The notes under the pieces are model-generated. The model searched no databases. It saw only the letters and a program-made list of their open reading frames with translations, and was not told where the DNA came from. A DNA stretch of 64,000 nt from Ligustrum vulgare (taxonomy: Eukaryota > Streptophyta > Magnoliopsida > Lamiales > Oleaceae): positions 31,137,362 through 31,201,361 of the forward strand of contig OY743170.1 of NCBI GenBank assembly GCA_963555705.1, written 5' to 3'. Positions 53,431 through 64,000 of the stretch are shown in pieces. Position 1 is the stretch's first letter. Each line of letters opens with the position of its first letter. The translations under genes were made by a program, and so were the position numbers.

Positions 53431-54815
53431 GTACTGTGTACGTGTATGGAAAACTTGCAACTATTCTTTTCGATTCTGGGGCTACTCATTCTTTTGTCAG
53501 TCCTGTTTTTGCTGAGAAATTAAATCATTCATCCCCACAACTGGGTACTCCGTTTCTCGTGTCAACACCATTTGAAGCATTATTGAGTTCAAGTTATGTA
53601 TTGAGAGACTGTCCAATAGTAGTGAATGGGCATGACTGGTTGGCAGATCTTATAGTGCTTGATATTCACGATTTTGACGTCATACTGGGTATGGATTGGT
53701 TATCACGGTATTATGCTTCAATAGACTGTCATGAGAAAAAGGTGGTGTTTGAGCCTCCAAATAAAACTCCTTTTTGCTTTGTTGGGGTTGAGGTGAAGCC
53801 TTCTATTCCAATAGTATCAGCGATGAAAACCCGTCAGTTGATGAATAAGGGCTGTAGGGCTTACTTGGCTGCAATAGTCGAGGTACCTAAAGCAGACCCC
53901 TCTCTTGAACAAATTGCAATCGTTCAAGAATATCCGGATGTTTTTCCATATGATCTTTTTGACCTACCACCTGAAAGAGAGATTGACTTCGTTATCGATT
54001 TGGTACTTGGAACAGCCCCAATATTTAAAGCACCGTATCGGATGGCTCCTGCGTATCTTAAAGAGCTCAAGGAGCAACTACAGGATCTCATGGATAAGGG
54101 CTTTGTTCGACCTAGTTTCTCTCCATGGGGTGCTCCTGTGTTATTCGTGAAGAAGAAGGACGGTTCTATGAGACTTTGTATAGATTACAGAGAATTGAAC
54201 AAAGTAACAATAAAGAATAAATATCCTTTGCCGAGAATTGAGGATCTATTCGACCAGCTTCAAGGTACAGGGTATTTTTCCAAGACCGATCTGCGATCTG
54301 GTTATCATCAGTTGAGGATTAAAGAAGAGGACATCCTAAAGATAGCCTTCCGTACCGGATATGGACATTATGAATTTTTGGTGATGCCATTTGGGTTAAC
54401 AAATGCACATGCGGCATTTATGGACTTGAAGCATCGGGTCTTTAAAGAATACCTGGATCAATTTGTTATAGTCTTAATTGACGATATATTGATCTATTCG
54501 AGGTATGAAGAGGAACACGAAAGGCATTTGAGAACAGTGCTTCAGAAACTTAGAGAAGAGAAATTATTTGCGAAGTTCAAGAAGTGTGAATTCTGGCTGG
54601 AAAGAGTGCCGTTCTTGGGGCATGTTGTATCAAAGGAAGGCATTGAGGATGACCCGAGTAAAATTGAGGCAGCTCGTAATTGGACGACACCAACTAAGGT
54701 GAAAGAGGTCCGTAGCTTTCTTGGATTAGCTGGTTACTATCGGAGATTCGTGGAAGGATTTTCCAAGATTGCCTCACCTTTGACTAAGCTGACCAGAAAG
54801 GATATAAAATTTTAG
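53431..54815 (+). pseudogene. Tekay-like protease and reverse transcriptase
   Basis: Protease active site: [20 protein letters not shown] (D-S-G), then [134 protein letters not shown] (catalytic D-D) and [20 protein letters not shown]. Uninterrupted from 53,431 to a TAG at 54,813. This is the best-preserved part of the element. Confidence 0.92.
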
Positions 54816-55322
54816 TGGAATTCGGATTGCGAACAGAGTTTTGAGGATTTAAAGACACGGTTGACAACTGCGCCAATTTTAGCTATTGCACAGGGAAATG
54901 AAGGATTGGTCATTTAAAGTGATGCCTCATTAAAGGGGCTTGGTTGTGTTCTAATGCAACATGGCAAGGTGATTGCCTACGCTTCAAGGCAATTGAAAGA
55001 GTACGAGAAGAATTACCCAACTCACGATCTCGAGTTGGCAACCGTCGTATTTGCATTAAAGATATGGAGGCACTATCTCTACGGGGTTAGATGTGAGATC
55101 TACACCGATCATAAAAGTCTCAAATATTTCTTCACACAGAAAGAACTAAACATGTGACGGAGCAGGTGGTTGGAACTTGTCAAGGATTATGATTGTGTTA
55201 TTAATTATCATCCTAGCAAGGCTAATGCCGTAGCTGACGCTCTTAGCAGAAAAAGTCATGGAACAATGAATGCCTTGCAAGTTGTCCAAAAACAGCTACT
55301 AATTGATATCCAAGGGTTATAG
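54816..55322 (+). pseudogene. Tekay-like RNase H with stops
   Basis: Continues the RT frame through TAG 54813 and TAA 54915: [62 protein letters not shown], then past a stop at about 55155, [17 protein letters not shown]. The D, E, D and D catalytic positions are present. Confidence 0.9.
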
Positions 55323-56809
55323 TTGGAGATCGTTCCAAAAAGCAAGCCAGGTTATCTTGCCAACATGACTTTGGAATCGACATTGTTGGAGAAAATCAAG
55401 GCTCTACAATTAGAAGACCCCAATACTTCAATGGTCCGCACTGAGGTAACTGATGGGAAGCGCACTGATTTTATTATCACCACAGATGGTGCCCTTCGGC
55501 AGGGTAATAGACTGGTAGTCCCCAATAATAAGGAATTGAAGCAAGAAATTATGAGGGAAGCTCATAACACTCCTTACTCAATCCACCCTGGAAGTACTAA
55601 GATGGCTCGGGATTTGAGGTAGCATTTTTGGTGGATTGGCATGAGTAGGGATGTGGCAGAGTATGTTCAACTTTGTCTCACCTGTCAGCAAGTTAAGGCA
55701 GAACATCAGCGACCTTCTAGCCTATTACAACCTCTTATGATTCCGGAGTGGAAGTGGGAACGAATAGGCATGGACTTTATTGTTGGCTTACCTAAGACAA
55801 AGAAGAGTTATAACTTCATATGGGTGATTGTTGATCGTCTTACCAAGTCGGCACACTTTCTGCCGGTAAAAACTACTTATAATATGGAGAAGTATGTAGA
55901 GTTATATGTGGCAGAAATTGTAAGGCTTCATGGGATTCCCCTATCCATTATGTCTAATCGAGACCCAAAATTTACTTCTTAATTTTGGAAAAGTCTACAT
56001 AAAGCTATGGGTACTCAATTGAGATTCAGCACGACCTTTCACCCTTAGACAGATGGACAGTCGGAGAGAACGATTCAAACCCTGGAAGATATGTTGAGAG
56101 CTTGTATTATTGATTTTCCAGGTACTTGGGATGAATTTCTCCCATAAGTTGAGTTCTCCTATAACAATAGCTACCAAGCCTCCATTCACATGGCTCCATA
56201 TGAGGCGCTATACGGGAGGAAGTGTAGATCTCCGGTTCACTGGGATGAAGTAGGGGAACGAAAATTACTGGGTCCTGAAATGGTGCAGCAGACAGCAAAA
56301 ATTGTTGAGAAGATTCGTCAACGGGTGAAAATTGCACCGAGTAGACAGAAAAGCTATGCAGACAAAAGAAGGAAATCATTGGAATTCGCTACAGGTGATA
56401 TGATCTTCTTGAAGGTTGCTCCTATGAAGGGAGTTATGAGATTCGGGAAGAAGGGAAAGTTAACTTCGCGATTTGTTGGCCCCTTTGAGATACTTGAAAG
56501 GGTGGGTGACCTAGCTTATTGGGTTGCATTGCCACCGGCACTATCTGGGGTTCATAACATATTTTACGTCTCGATGTTGAGGAAATATATTTCGGATCCT
56601 ACTCATATCCTCAGTTATGAGTCGTTAGATCTTCGGGAGGATCTAACTTACGAGGAATCACCTGTGAGGATCTTACTGAAGGCAGATAAGGAACTTAGGA
56701 GAAAGAAGATAACTCTAGTTAAAATTCTTTGGAGAAATCATACAGTATAAGAGGCTACTTGGGAACGCGAGGACGAAATGCGTGCCAAGTATCCACACCT
56801 TTTTGGTAA
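55323..56809 (+). pseudogene. Tekay-like integrase with chromodomain-like tail
   Basis: Zinc site MREAHNTPYSIHPGSTKMA ... CLTCQQVK. The rve core reads GMDFIVGLPKTKKSYNFIWV (first Asp), IMSNRDPKF where relatives have S-D-R-D, so the second catalytic Asp position appears to be Asn, then [17 protein letters not shown] (Glu). GPFEILERVGDLAYWVALPP and VLRKYISDPTH-like residues follow; the end, VRILLKAD...KILWRNHTV then EATWEREDEMRAKYPHLF, is the CHR-type chromodomain region that targets integration to heterochromatin. Stops at 55620, 55980, 56046, about 56145 and 56748 break it. Confidence 0.9.
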
Positions 56810-56810
56810 G

Positions 56811-58288
56811 TGTTGAGTGCATTTTAAATGCATATTTCATATATTTTTAGTAATACTTTTTGAGTAATTTGGACAAATACCTACTTAATTGTGCATATTT
56901 TGTGGTTAAATAGTCTAACAATCAACTTCAGGGAGAAAACACAAGATGGAAGCTAAATGAAAGATTTATTGAAGAAATTGAGGAGAAAAGAGTCAAATCC
57001 GTCAAAGAGTGAAAGTTTGGGGACCAACTTGATCTACACTGAAAAATGGAGGACCTAAATTGCAATTAAAAGAAGATCAAGCTGCAAGACATCACTCAGA
57101 GGAACCACGCGATCGCGTGGCCATGCACAGGTCGCGTTCGAGATATTGGCCAAAAATCCAACCCGAGACTAAAAAGGGCAACCACGCGATCGCGTGGTAA
57201 AAATTTTGAACTAAATTCTGGGCCGACCCGGTGCAACCCGATTCGGCCCAGATGCTGAAGGACGTGGATCTACTGATTTTAGGGGTTTTTGAAGTGATTT
57301 TTGGGAGTTTTTTGAATTATTCTTGACACTTTTCAACCCAAGAAACCCTAGGCTCTCTCTTTCATGTTTTCTATCTCATTTTCATCTTGTAATTTCTCTT
57401 GATTTTGTATAGTTTAGTTGATGAATATTGATTAAGGGGAGAAATACCAAAATCATTGTGGAAGAATATTGATATTTTGAAGCTTGAATCATTGGTTGAG
57501 GGAAGTATTTATTGCTTAATCTTCATATTTCTCTATTTACTTTAATCCATAGTTGAAATAATGTATTTAATTCTTGGATTTCATTGTTATTTCATTATGG
57601 GCTAAACTATTTTGTGTTGGGATGTTGATGAAGCTTGACCTAACTTAGTTGATTTTAATGCTTTTATTAAGAATTTAAGCTTTTTATTATCTTGTACATT
57701 TATTGTGACCACATTTATGCTTAGGTTTCATGGGATGTGCAATTATTGAGAAATTGTTGTGTATTCTAGATCAATACAATATTTGCTCTAGGTTCTTGTT
57801 TAGGATAGAGATATACCTAAAACCCTAGATGACCCATTGAGCTATTTTCACAAAGGTTTAATACAATTGGTGTGTTTTTAATCGACATAGAGATATAGTA
57901 GGTTAATGCCACTAATTAGGGTTGATTTCACTCGAGAGAGGTAATTGGCTAAGTTTGGAAAATCGGGTCTAACATGATTAATGAATTACATTTCATTTTT
58001 CTTGTTGATAATTCAATTAGGTAATGGTCAAGTGGAATCAAGAATCCCAACACTCCTTTATCATCTATTCATCACCATTTTTCTAGTTATTTATTTATAA
58101 TTGCAACTTTAATTCTACTACGAAAACTTCCCCAAAACAAACTTGTATTGTGTGTGTTTCTTGTTAAAATTAATTATACTAGAGTGTAGTTGAAATAGAC
58201 AATCCTTGTGGGATCGATAAACCGGACTCAATTAGTCCACTATCACTTGTATGCGACTCGTGCACTTGCGGTGTGTTTCTAGGGAACA
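56811..58288 (+). repeat. 5' LTR of the Athila element
   Basis: 1,478 bp. The start TGTTGAGTGCATTTTAAATG contains an inverted pair TGCATTT/AAATGCA. Two copies of the 16-bp palindrome CCACGCGATCGCGTGG lie at 57105-57120 and 57182-57197. U5 ends CCTTGTGGGATCGATAAACC ... GGGAACA. The 3' partner is outside the window. Confidence 0.9.
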
Positions 58289-58294
58289 AGTTTT

Positions 58295-58313
58295 TGGCGC
58301 CGTTGCCGGGGAT
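58295..58313 (+). other. Primer binding site, tRNA-Asp (Athila)
   Basis: TGGCGCCGTTGCCGGGGAT, complementary to the 3' end of plant tRNA-Asp, the known Athila primer. Six bases after the LTR. Confidence 0.93.
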
Positions 58314-58422
58314 TGTTCTATTTAAATTACATTTTAGTTGATATTAGTTTTAACTATTGGTTACTTTTATTTCTTGTACAAACTTTCTTTTGTTTTGTGT
58401 TGTTCTAGGTTGTTAATTGTGC

Positions 58423-59789
58423 ATGCGTCGAAGTAGAAGTCTTGATCTAGTTGAAATAGATCCGGATATCGATGGGACTTTTCGACGTAGGTTAAGGGAA
58501 CAACGGGAAGCTAGGAGACAACTTCTTACTGGATGGAAGGATAAAGAGTTAACATCGATCTTAATGCTCCAGCTGCAATTCCTCCAAGGGGTGGAATCCC
58601 ACCCGGTTTTGTTCCTCAAGCGGCTAGAGCTCAAGAGCCCATTGTTAATGAAGAAGACATGTTTTTTGGGGATTTCATGAATCCTCCTATTGTCGAGAAT
58701 CAATCAAGCATTGTCTATCCCTCCTACAATCATCCAAATTTTCAACTTCGACCGGATGTCATCAATTTATTCTCCAACACCATCTCATTCTATGGGAGGA
58801 CCGATGAAAATCCACATGCTCATGTGGTACGGTTCCTAGAGATTTGTAGCAACTTCAACTATGAGGGTGTGAATGTGGAGGCAATCCGGATGAGGTTATT
58901 TGTACATACTTTGAAGGATAAAGCAAGATAATGGCTTGACACTTTGCCTCCGGGGAGTATCACGACTTGGGTGGAGTTTGTCTAAAGGTTCACTACAAAA
59001 TTTTTCCCACCATCTAGAGTTGCTAAACTCAAGCATGATATTACTACATTTCAACAATCTGAGATGGAGAGCTTTCATGAAGCTTGGGAGAGATTCAAAG
59101 ACATGCTTAGGAAGTGCCCAAATCATGGGATTACATTGGGGCAACAAGTCAACCACTTCTATGTCGGGTTAACTCCTCCTTTCCGTTCAAATGTGGATTC
59201 GTCTTCTAATGGGTCCATCAAGACAAAGAGCATTCGGGAGGCTTATGATTTGTTTGAGATCATGAGTGAACAAAGTGCAATGTGGCCGGATAGAAGTGCA
59301 CCAAGGAGCTCTAGTGGTGCACGAGGGGGTGATGATTATGCACTTGTCTTGTCAAAGATTGATTCCTTAGCCAAGAAAGTGGAAGGGTTATCTACTTCAA
59401 CATCTCGGCCCGTCAATATGGTTCAAGCCCCTCCGGTATGTGATATATGTGGGGCTAATCATCAAAGCTCTATGTGTCCATTGGTGGCAAGTGGTTCTTC
59501 ATCTACCGAGCAAGTTGCTTATGCTCAAAATTTCCAACGCCAAGGGTTCAATCCATATGCTCCTACATACAATCCCGGTTGGAGAAATCATCCAAATCTA
59601 TCTTATGGCAATAATCACAATGTGTTGAATCCAAAGCCACAAGAGAAGAAAGAGGGATGGGAAGAGGCTATCACCAAGTTAGCAAATCATCAATTGCAAT
59701 ATCAAGAATGCAATGATGCCTCTTTGAAAAATTTGGAGAAGCAAGTGGGCCAAATAGCTAAACTTCTCTCGAAAAGGCAATAAGGAGCT
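58423..59789 (+). pseudogene. Athila gag
   Basis: Begins MRRSRSLDLVEIDPDIDGTF. Around 58,530-58,550 the coding frame shifts (the next part, DLNAPAAIPPRGGIPPGF, is in the 0 frame). The core reads VINLFSNTISFYGRTDENPH, HVVRFLEICSNF, MRLFVHTLKDKAR, a stop at 58929, WLDTLPPGSITTW, another stop at 58983, RFTTKFFPPSR, FHEAWERFKDMLRKCPNHGI and VNHFYVGLTPPFR. A short knuckle, CDICGANHQSSMC, lies near 59445-59485. A stop at 59781 separates it from the next frame. Confidence 0.88.
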
Positions 59790-61769
59790 TTGCCTAGTAA
59801 CACCGAGACAAATCCGAGGGAGAATGTTCAAGCTATTACAACAATGACCGGGGTGCAATTTCTCGAGATCACGGCCCCACAACCAACAACTCAATCAAAC
59901 AAGGCTCCCATCGAAGAAAATGAGCATATTCAAGCATTCGAAAAAATTGTTGAAATGCCAAAGGAAAGTGAGCCGGAAGCATCCACATCAAAGGCCCCAA
60001 CACCGATCAAGACTTATGTGCCTCCTGTTCCCTTTCCTCAAAGGTTGCAAAAGCAAAAGCTCGACAGTCAATTTGGCAAATTTTTGGAAGTGTTCAAGAA
60101 GCTACACATCAACATTCCTTTCGCCGATGCATTGGATCAAATGCCAAGCTATGCCAAGTTCATGAAGGATATTCTATCCAACAAAAGAAGGCTTGAAGAG
60201 CATGAGACGGTGATGCTGACTGAGGAATGTAGTGCCATCATTCAAAACAAGCTTCCTCCAAAAATTAAAGATCCAGGGAGTTTTACTATTCCATGCACTA
60301 TTGGTGATGTTAATTTTAGTAAAGCTTTATGTGATCTTGGTCCTAGCATTAATTTGATGCCTTTATCCATTTTCAGGAAATTGGAATTGGGAGAAGCTAA
60401 AGCAACCACTGTGTCTCTACAATTGGCGGATAGGTCCATCAAATATCCTCGGGGAATCATTGAGGATGTTCTTGTGAAGGTAGATAAATTCATCTTCCCG
60501 GCGGATTTCATTATTCTAGATATGGAGGAAGATCATGACATTCCGATCATATTGGGAAGGCCATTTCTAGCAACAGGGAGAGCACTTATTGATGTGCAAG
60601 AAGGGCAATTGATTTTGAGGGTGCAAGATGAGCAAGTCACCTTCAATGTGTTGAAGGCCATTAAATATCCTTCGGAGTCAAATTCATGCTTTCGGGTGGA
60701 TGTAATTGATCGTCTTGTGGTGAACTCCTTCAACCATGGGATTTCTAAGGATCCATTGGAGTCTTGCATTGCCCACTCTTTGACTATTGAGGATGACGAT
60801 CATGAAGTTGAACAAATGGTTCATTATTTTGAGGCATCACCACAATATCAACACAAGAGGGCCCCTTACTTTGAGGAGTTGAAAAAGAGTTCTTCACCAC
60901 CCCTACCATCTCTCGAGAAGGCACCTACCCTCGAGCAAAAGCCTCTTCCTTCTCATTTGAGGTATGCTTACTTGGGGGAATCTTCTACCCTTCCGGTCAT
61001 TATTTATAATTTATTGAATGAGGTGGAGGAAGACAAATTGCTTCGGGTATTGAGGGAGCACAAGGAGGCCATTGGATGGACCATCTCGGATATTCGAGGT
61101 ATTTTCCCTTCATTATGCATGCACAAAATTCTTATGGAAGATGATTTTAAACCTTCGGTGGAGCATCAACGTCGGTTAAATCCGAACATGAAGGAAGTGG
61201 TAAGAACCGAAGTGGTGAAGTGGCTTGATGCGGGTATTATCTATCCAATCTCGAATAGTGCATGGGTGAGCCCGGTGCAGGTAGTGCCAAAGAAAGGAGG
61301 TGTTACCGTTGTGGAAAATGAAAATAATGAGCTTATTCCAACAAGGCCAGTGACGGGGTGGAGAGTTTGCATTGATTATCGCAAGCTCAACAATGCTACT
61401 AGGAAGGACCATTTCCCCCCTCCATTCATCGATCAAATACTTGAGAGATTGGCGGGTCACTCTCATTATTGCTTTCTAGATGGGTATTCGGGCTATAATC
61501 TAATTCCTATAGCCCCGGAGGATCAAGAAAAGACAACATTCACATGCCCATATGGAACTTTTGCATATAGGAGGATGCCCTTCGGTCTCTGCAATGCCCC
61601 CGCCACTTTCCAACGGTGCATGATGGCTATTTTCTCCGACATGGTGGAAAAATTTATCGAGGTATTTATGGATGACTTCTCAGTTTTTGGTACTTCATTT
61701 GATAATTGTTTGAATAATTTGAAGATGGTGCTAAAAAGATGTGAGGATACCAATTTGGTTTTGAATTAG
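59790..61769 (+). pseudogene. Athila gag end, protease and reverse transcriptase
   Basis: 659 codons open. The gag C-terminal segment is TYVPPVPFPQRLQKQKLDSQ. Protease: IPCTIGDVNFSKALCDLGPS (catalytic Asp region; relatives often have A for P), LPLSIFRKL-type, LADRSIKYPRGIIEDVLVKV and IPIILGRPFLATGRALIDVQ. The spacer has SHLRYAYLGESSTLPVII. RT: HKILMEDDFKPSVEHQRRLN, WVSPVQVVPKKGG, WRVCIDYRKLNNATRKDHFP, FLDGYSGYNLI, MPFGLCNAPATFQRCMMAIF and the catalytic VFMDDFSVFG. Ends at a TAG (61767-61769) in VLNxEKC; coding resemblance continues in frame. Confidence 0.93.
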
Positions 61770-63206
61770 GAAAAATGTCATTTCATGGTTCGAGAGGGGA
61801 TAGTTCTTGGGCACCGAATTTCAAATGAGGGGATTTAGGTTGATAAGGCAAAAATTCAAGTTATTGAAAAATTACCTCCCCCAACCTCGGTAAAAGGCAT
61901 AAGAAGCTTCTTGGGGCGTGCGGGATTTTATAGGAGGTTTATCAAAGATTTCTCAAAAATCACGAAGCCACTGTGTTCATTACTTGAGAAGAGTGCAACA
62001 TATGATTTCTCTAAAGAGTGTCTTCAAGCTTTTAACACTCTTAAAGAGAAACTCATCACGAAACCAATTATTGTGGCTCCGGATTGGAGTTTTCCCTTCG
62101 AGCTTATGTGTGATGCAAGTGATTACGCCGTGGGGACGGTTTTGGGGCAAAGGAAGGACAAAATCTTGCATGTCATCTACTATGCTAGTAGAACCTTGAC
62201 CGATGCTCAATTGAATTATGTTACTACCGAGAAGGAAATGCTAGCGGTGGTCTTTGCCTTTGATAAGTTTCGGTCGTATTTTATTGGCTCCAAGGTGATT
62301 GTGTATATCGACCACTCGGCCCTCAAGTATTTGTTGGCAAAGAAGGATGCCAAGCCGCGGTTAATTAGATGGGTTCTTCTCCTCCAAGAGTTTGATTTGG
62401 AGATTCGTGACAAGAAGGGGACGGAGAATCTTGTAGCCGATCACTTGTCTAGACTTGAACAAACCGAGGAAATTTTGGATGAAGAGATAAGTGAGGTATT
62501 CCCGGATGAGCAAATTTTACAAATCATGGATCTTCTACAAGCTGCTAGTGTGCCATGGTATGAGGACCATGTGAATTTTCTTGCAAGTGGCATCACTCCC
62601 CCGGACCGCTCTTATCAACAAAGGAAGAAGTTCTTTGCGGATATCAAGCATTATTTTTGGGATGACCCGTTGTTGTTCAAAAGGGGTTCGGATCAAATCA
62701 TGAGAAGGTGTATGCCCGAGGAGGAGATGGAGAAGATTCTTGAACAATGTCACTCATCGCCTTATGGAGGCCATTTTGGTGCCGTGAAAACTGCATCAAA
62801 GGTTCTTCAATCGGGATTTTATTGGCCCACTTTATTCAAGGATGCTCACACACTTGTGTCCAAATGTGACCGATGCCAACGATTGGGTAATATCTCTAAC
62901 CGAAATGAAATGCCCTTAAATTCTATTTTAGAGGTGGAGATATTCGATGTTTGGGGTATTGATTTTATGGGACCTTTTCCATCGTCCTTTTCTAATCAAT
63001 ACATTCTAGTTGCAGTAGACTATGTGTCCAAGTGGGTAGAAGCGGTGGCACTCCCCACAAATGATGCTCGAGTGGTGGTGGAATTTTTAAAGAAAAATAT
63101 TTTTACTCATTATGGCACCCCTCGAGCTATCATTAGTGATGGAGGAAAACACTTTTGTAACCGCCTCTTCGACTCACTTTTGACCAAGTATGGGGTCAAA
63201 CATTGA
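61770..63206 (+). pseudogene. Athila RT end, RNase H and integrase core
   Basis: Past stops at 61767 and 61836, then open from 61911: [20 protein letters not shown], RNase H ([61 protein letters not shown] and D all present), integrase zinc site ([12 protein letters not shown] ... [10 protein letters not shown]) and rve core ([31 protein letters not shown]). It ends at a TGA, 63204-63206. Confidence 0.92.
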
Positions 63207-63839
63207 ATATCCACAACTTATCATCCGCAAACAAGTGGGCATGTTGATATTTCAAATAGAGAATTGAAAAAGATCCTTGAAGTGACGGTGAATGCCTCGA
63301 GGAAAGATTGGTCCAAGAAATTGGATGATGGATTATGGGCATACCGCACCGCTTTCAAGACCCCCATTGGTATGTCTCCATTTCGACTCCTATTTGGTAA
63401 AGCATGTCATCTTCCGGTTGAGCTTGAGCACCGTGCATATTGGGCAACAAAAGTCTTGAATTTTGATATGGAGTTGGCCAGTGAGAAAAGATTACTCCAA
63501 CTCAATGAGCTTGATGAATTCCGCCTTGAATCATATGAAAATGCTCGGATTTAAAAAGAGAAAACAAAGAGGTGGCATGACAAGAACATTGTGAAGCGGG
63601 ACTTCCAAGTTGGGGAACAAGTACTTCTCTACAACTCAAGACTTCGATTGTTCCCTGGTAAACTCCGCTCTAGATGGTCGGGACCGTTCACCATTGCTCA
63701 AATCTTCCCACATGGAGTGGTCGAACTTTATCATGGAAGTAAAGGGAACTTCAAAGTAAATGGGCAACGCTTGAAGCCATACTTGGGGGGTCATTATGAA
63801 AAGGAGAAGTCATCCATCCCTCTTGTAAATCCGGAGTAA
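63207..63839 (+). pseudogene. Athila integrase C-terminal part
   Basis: Same frame after the [22 protein letters not shown], where the third catalytic position (usually Glu) reads Asp, then [39 protein letters not shown], a TAA at 63552, and KTKRWHDKNIVKRDFQVGEQ, LLYNSRLRLFPGKLRSRWSG, YHGSKGNFKVNGQRLKPYLG, ending at TAA 63837. The same region in the older Athila-like element is split by the CRM-like insertion. Confidence 0.92.
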
Positions 63840-63849
63840 TTGTATCAAA

Positions 63850-63900
63850 AAGTCGAGCTTACGACTTTAACCAAGCGCTTTTTGGGAGGCAACCCAAATT
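63850..63900 (+). other. Athila conserved post-pol motif with hairpin
   Basis: GTCGAGCTTACGACTTTAAC ... AAGCGCTTTTTGGGAGGCAA, CCCAAATTTTT: a motif I recognise from just downstream of pol in Athila elements. It contains an inverted pair TTTGGG/CCCAAA around AGGCAA. A diverged copy is at 25545-25605 (minus). Confidence 0.75.
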
Positions 63901-64000
63901 TTTACTCTTTTAATTACTTGTTTATATTTACTTATTGCATTTTTATTATCTCTAACTTGGTTAATCACCAAATTTTGTAGGTTCGAAATTCTTTTTGAAA
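63901..64000 (+). other. Athila 3' untranslated start, cut by window edge
   Basis: AT-rich; nothing else recognised in the last 100 bp. Confidence 0.5.

Larger units (their letters stand above)
49421..56810 (+). mobile_element. Tekay-like chromovirus (Ty3/gypsy), 3' LTR outside window
   Basis: 5' LTR 49421-51913, initiator-Met primer site 51918-51929, gag from 52149, zinc knuckles, protease, RT, RNase H, integrase and a C-terminal chromodomain-like region to about 56809, all in one frame. About 13 in-frame stop codons but no frameshift were found. An Athila element begins at 56811, right after the last integrase residues (KYPHLFGKC), so the 3' LTR must lie beyond it and beyond the window. 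Confidence 0.9.
56811..64000 (+). mobile_element. Athila Ty3/gypsy element, right end outside window
   Basis: 5' LTR 56811-58288 (TGTTGAGTGC ... CTAGGGAACA), tRNA-Asp primer site, gag, protease, RT, RNase H, integrase and the conserved post-pol motif, ending in the 3' untranslated part at the window edge. It is inserted just 3' of the Tekay-like integrase; the five bases before the LTR are GTAAG, the expected target duplication to look for after its 3' LTR. Confidence 0.92.

Overview
The window is plant nuclear DNA made almost entirely of transposable elements. It is AT-rich and contains Ty3/gypsy elements of the Athila, Tat, CRM-like and Tekay-like types, a Ty1/copia element, a CACTA DNA transposon, a probable Mutator-like element, MITE-like insertions and a piece of plastid rps19. 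The mix suggests an angiosperm, probably a eudicot, from heterochromatin (pericentromere-like). That placement is inference. I found no intact host protein gene, rRNA, tRNA or CRISPR array. Nearly every coding stretch is a broken transposon gene.

Layout. 1-6.3 kb: a decayed minus-strand Tat-type gypsy element (integrase, extra RNase H, RT) with a 464-bp internal tandem duplication, then an Athila/Tat-like LTR remnant. 6.5-6.8 kb: a nuclear copy of plastid rps19. 7.3-8.35 kb: AT-rich repeat with a 346-bp tandem duplication, ending at the 3' LTR junction of an old chromovirus. 9,312-14,577: a complete-ended CACTA element (TTA target duplication) with a truncated TNPD transposase and the last exons of a C48/Ulp1 protease. 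14,891-21,107: a minus-strand copia element with both LTRs, which has lost its protease and integrase.

23.0-42.6 kb is best read as one old minus-strand Athila-like element broken by nested insertions: a 7,002-bp CRM-like element inside its integrase (TSD CTACC), a 1,829-bp solo LTR in its leader (TSD GAAAG), and a 1,327-bp Mutator-like element (9-bp TSD TCTTTATAT) plus a small MITE-like insert in its 5' LTR. 43.2-49.4 kb holds solo LTRs and remnants, including a CRM-related solo LTR (TSD GTGTC) inside one arm of a fold-back MITE. 49,421-56,810 is a plus-strand Tekay-like chromovirus with a 2.5-kb LTR and many stop codons. A plus-strand Athila element (5' LTR 56,811-58,288, tRNA-Asp primer site) sits just after its integrase and runs off the right edge.

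The most unusual signals are non-coding. CRM-type LTRs carry stem-loop modules about 100 nt downstream of the TATA box; their stems change sequence but keep pairing, and the tail TGGCGTT is shared. LTR U3 regions carry CpG-rich palindromes of the form TTACGGCCGTAA in paired arrays. The CACTA ends are palindromes built of smaller palindromes. A roughly 60-bp motif is shared between the CACTA element and the Tekay-like LTR. The CRM-like pol frame runs 86 codons into its own 3' LTR.
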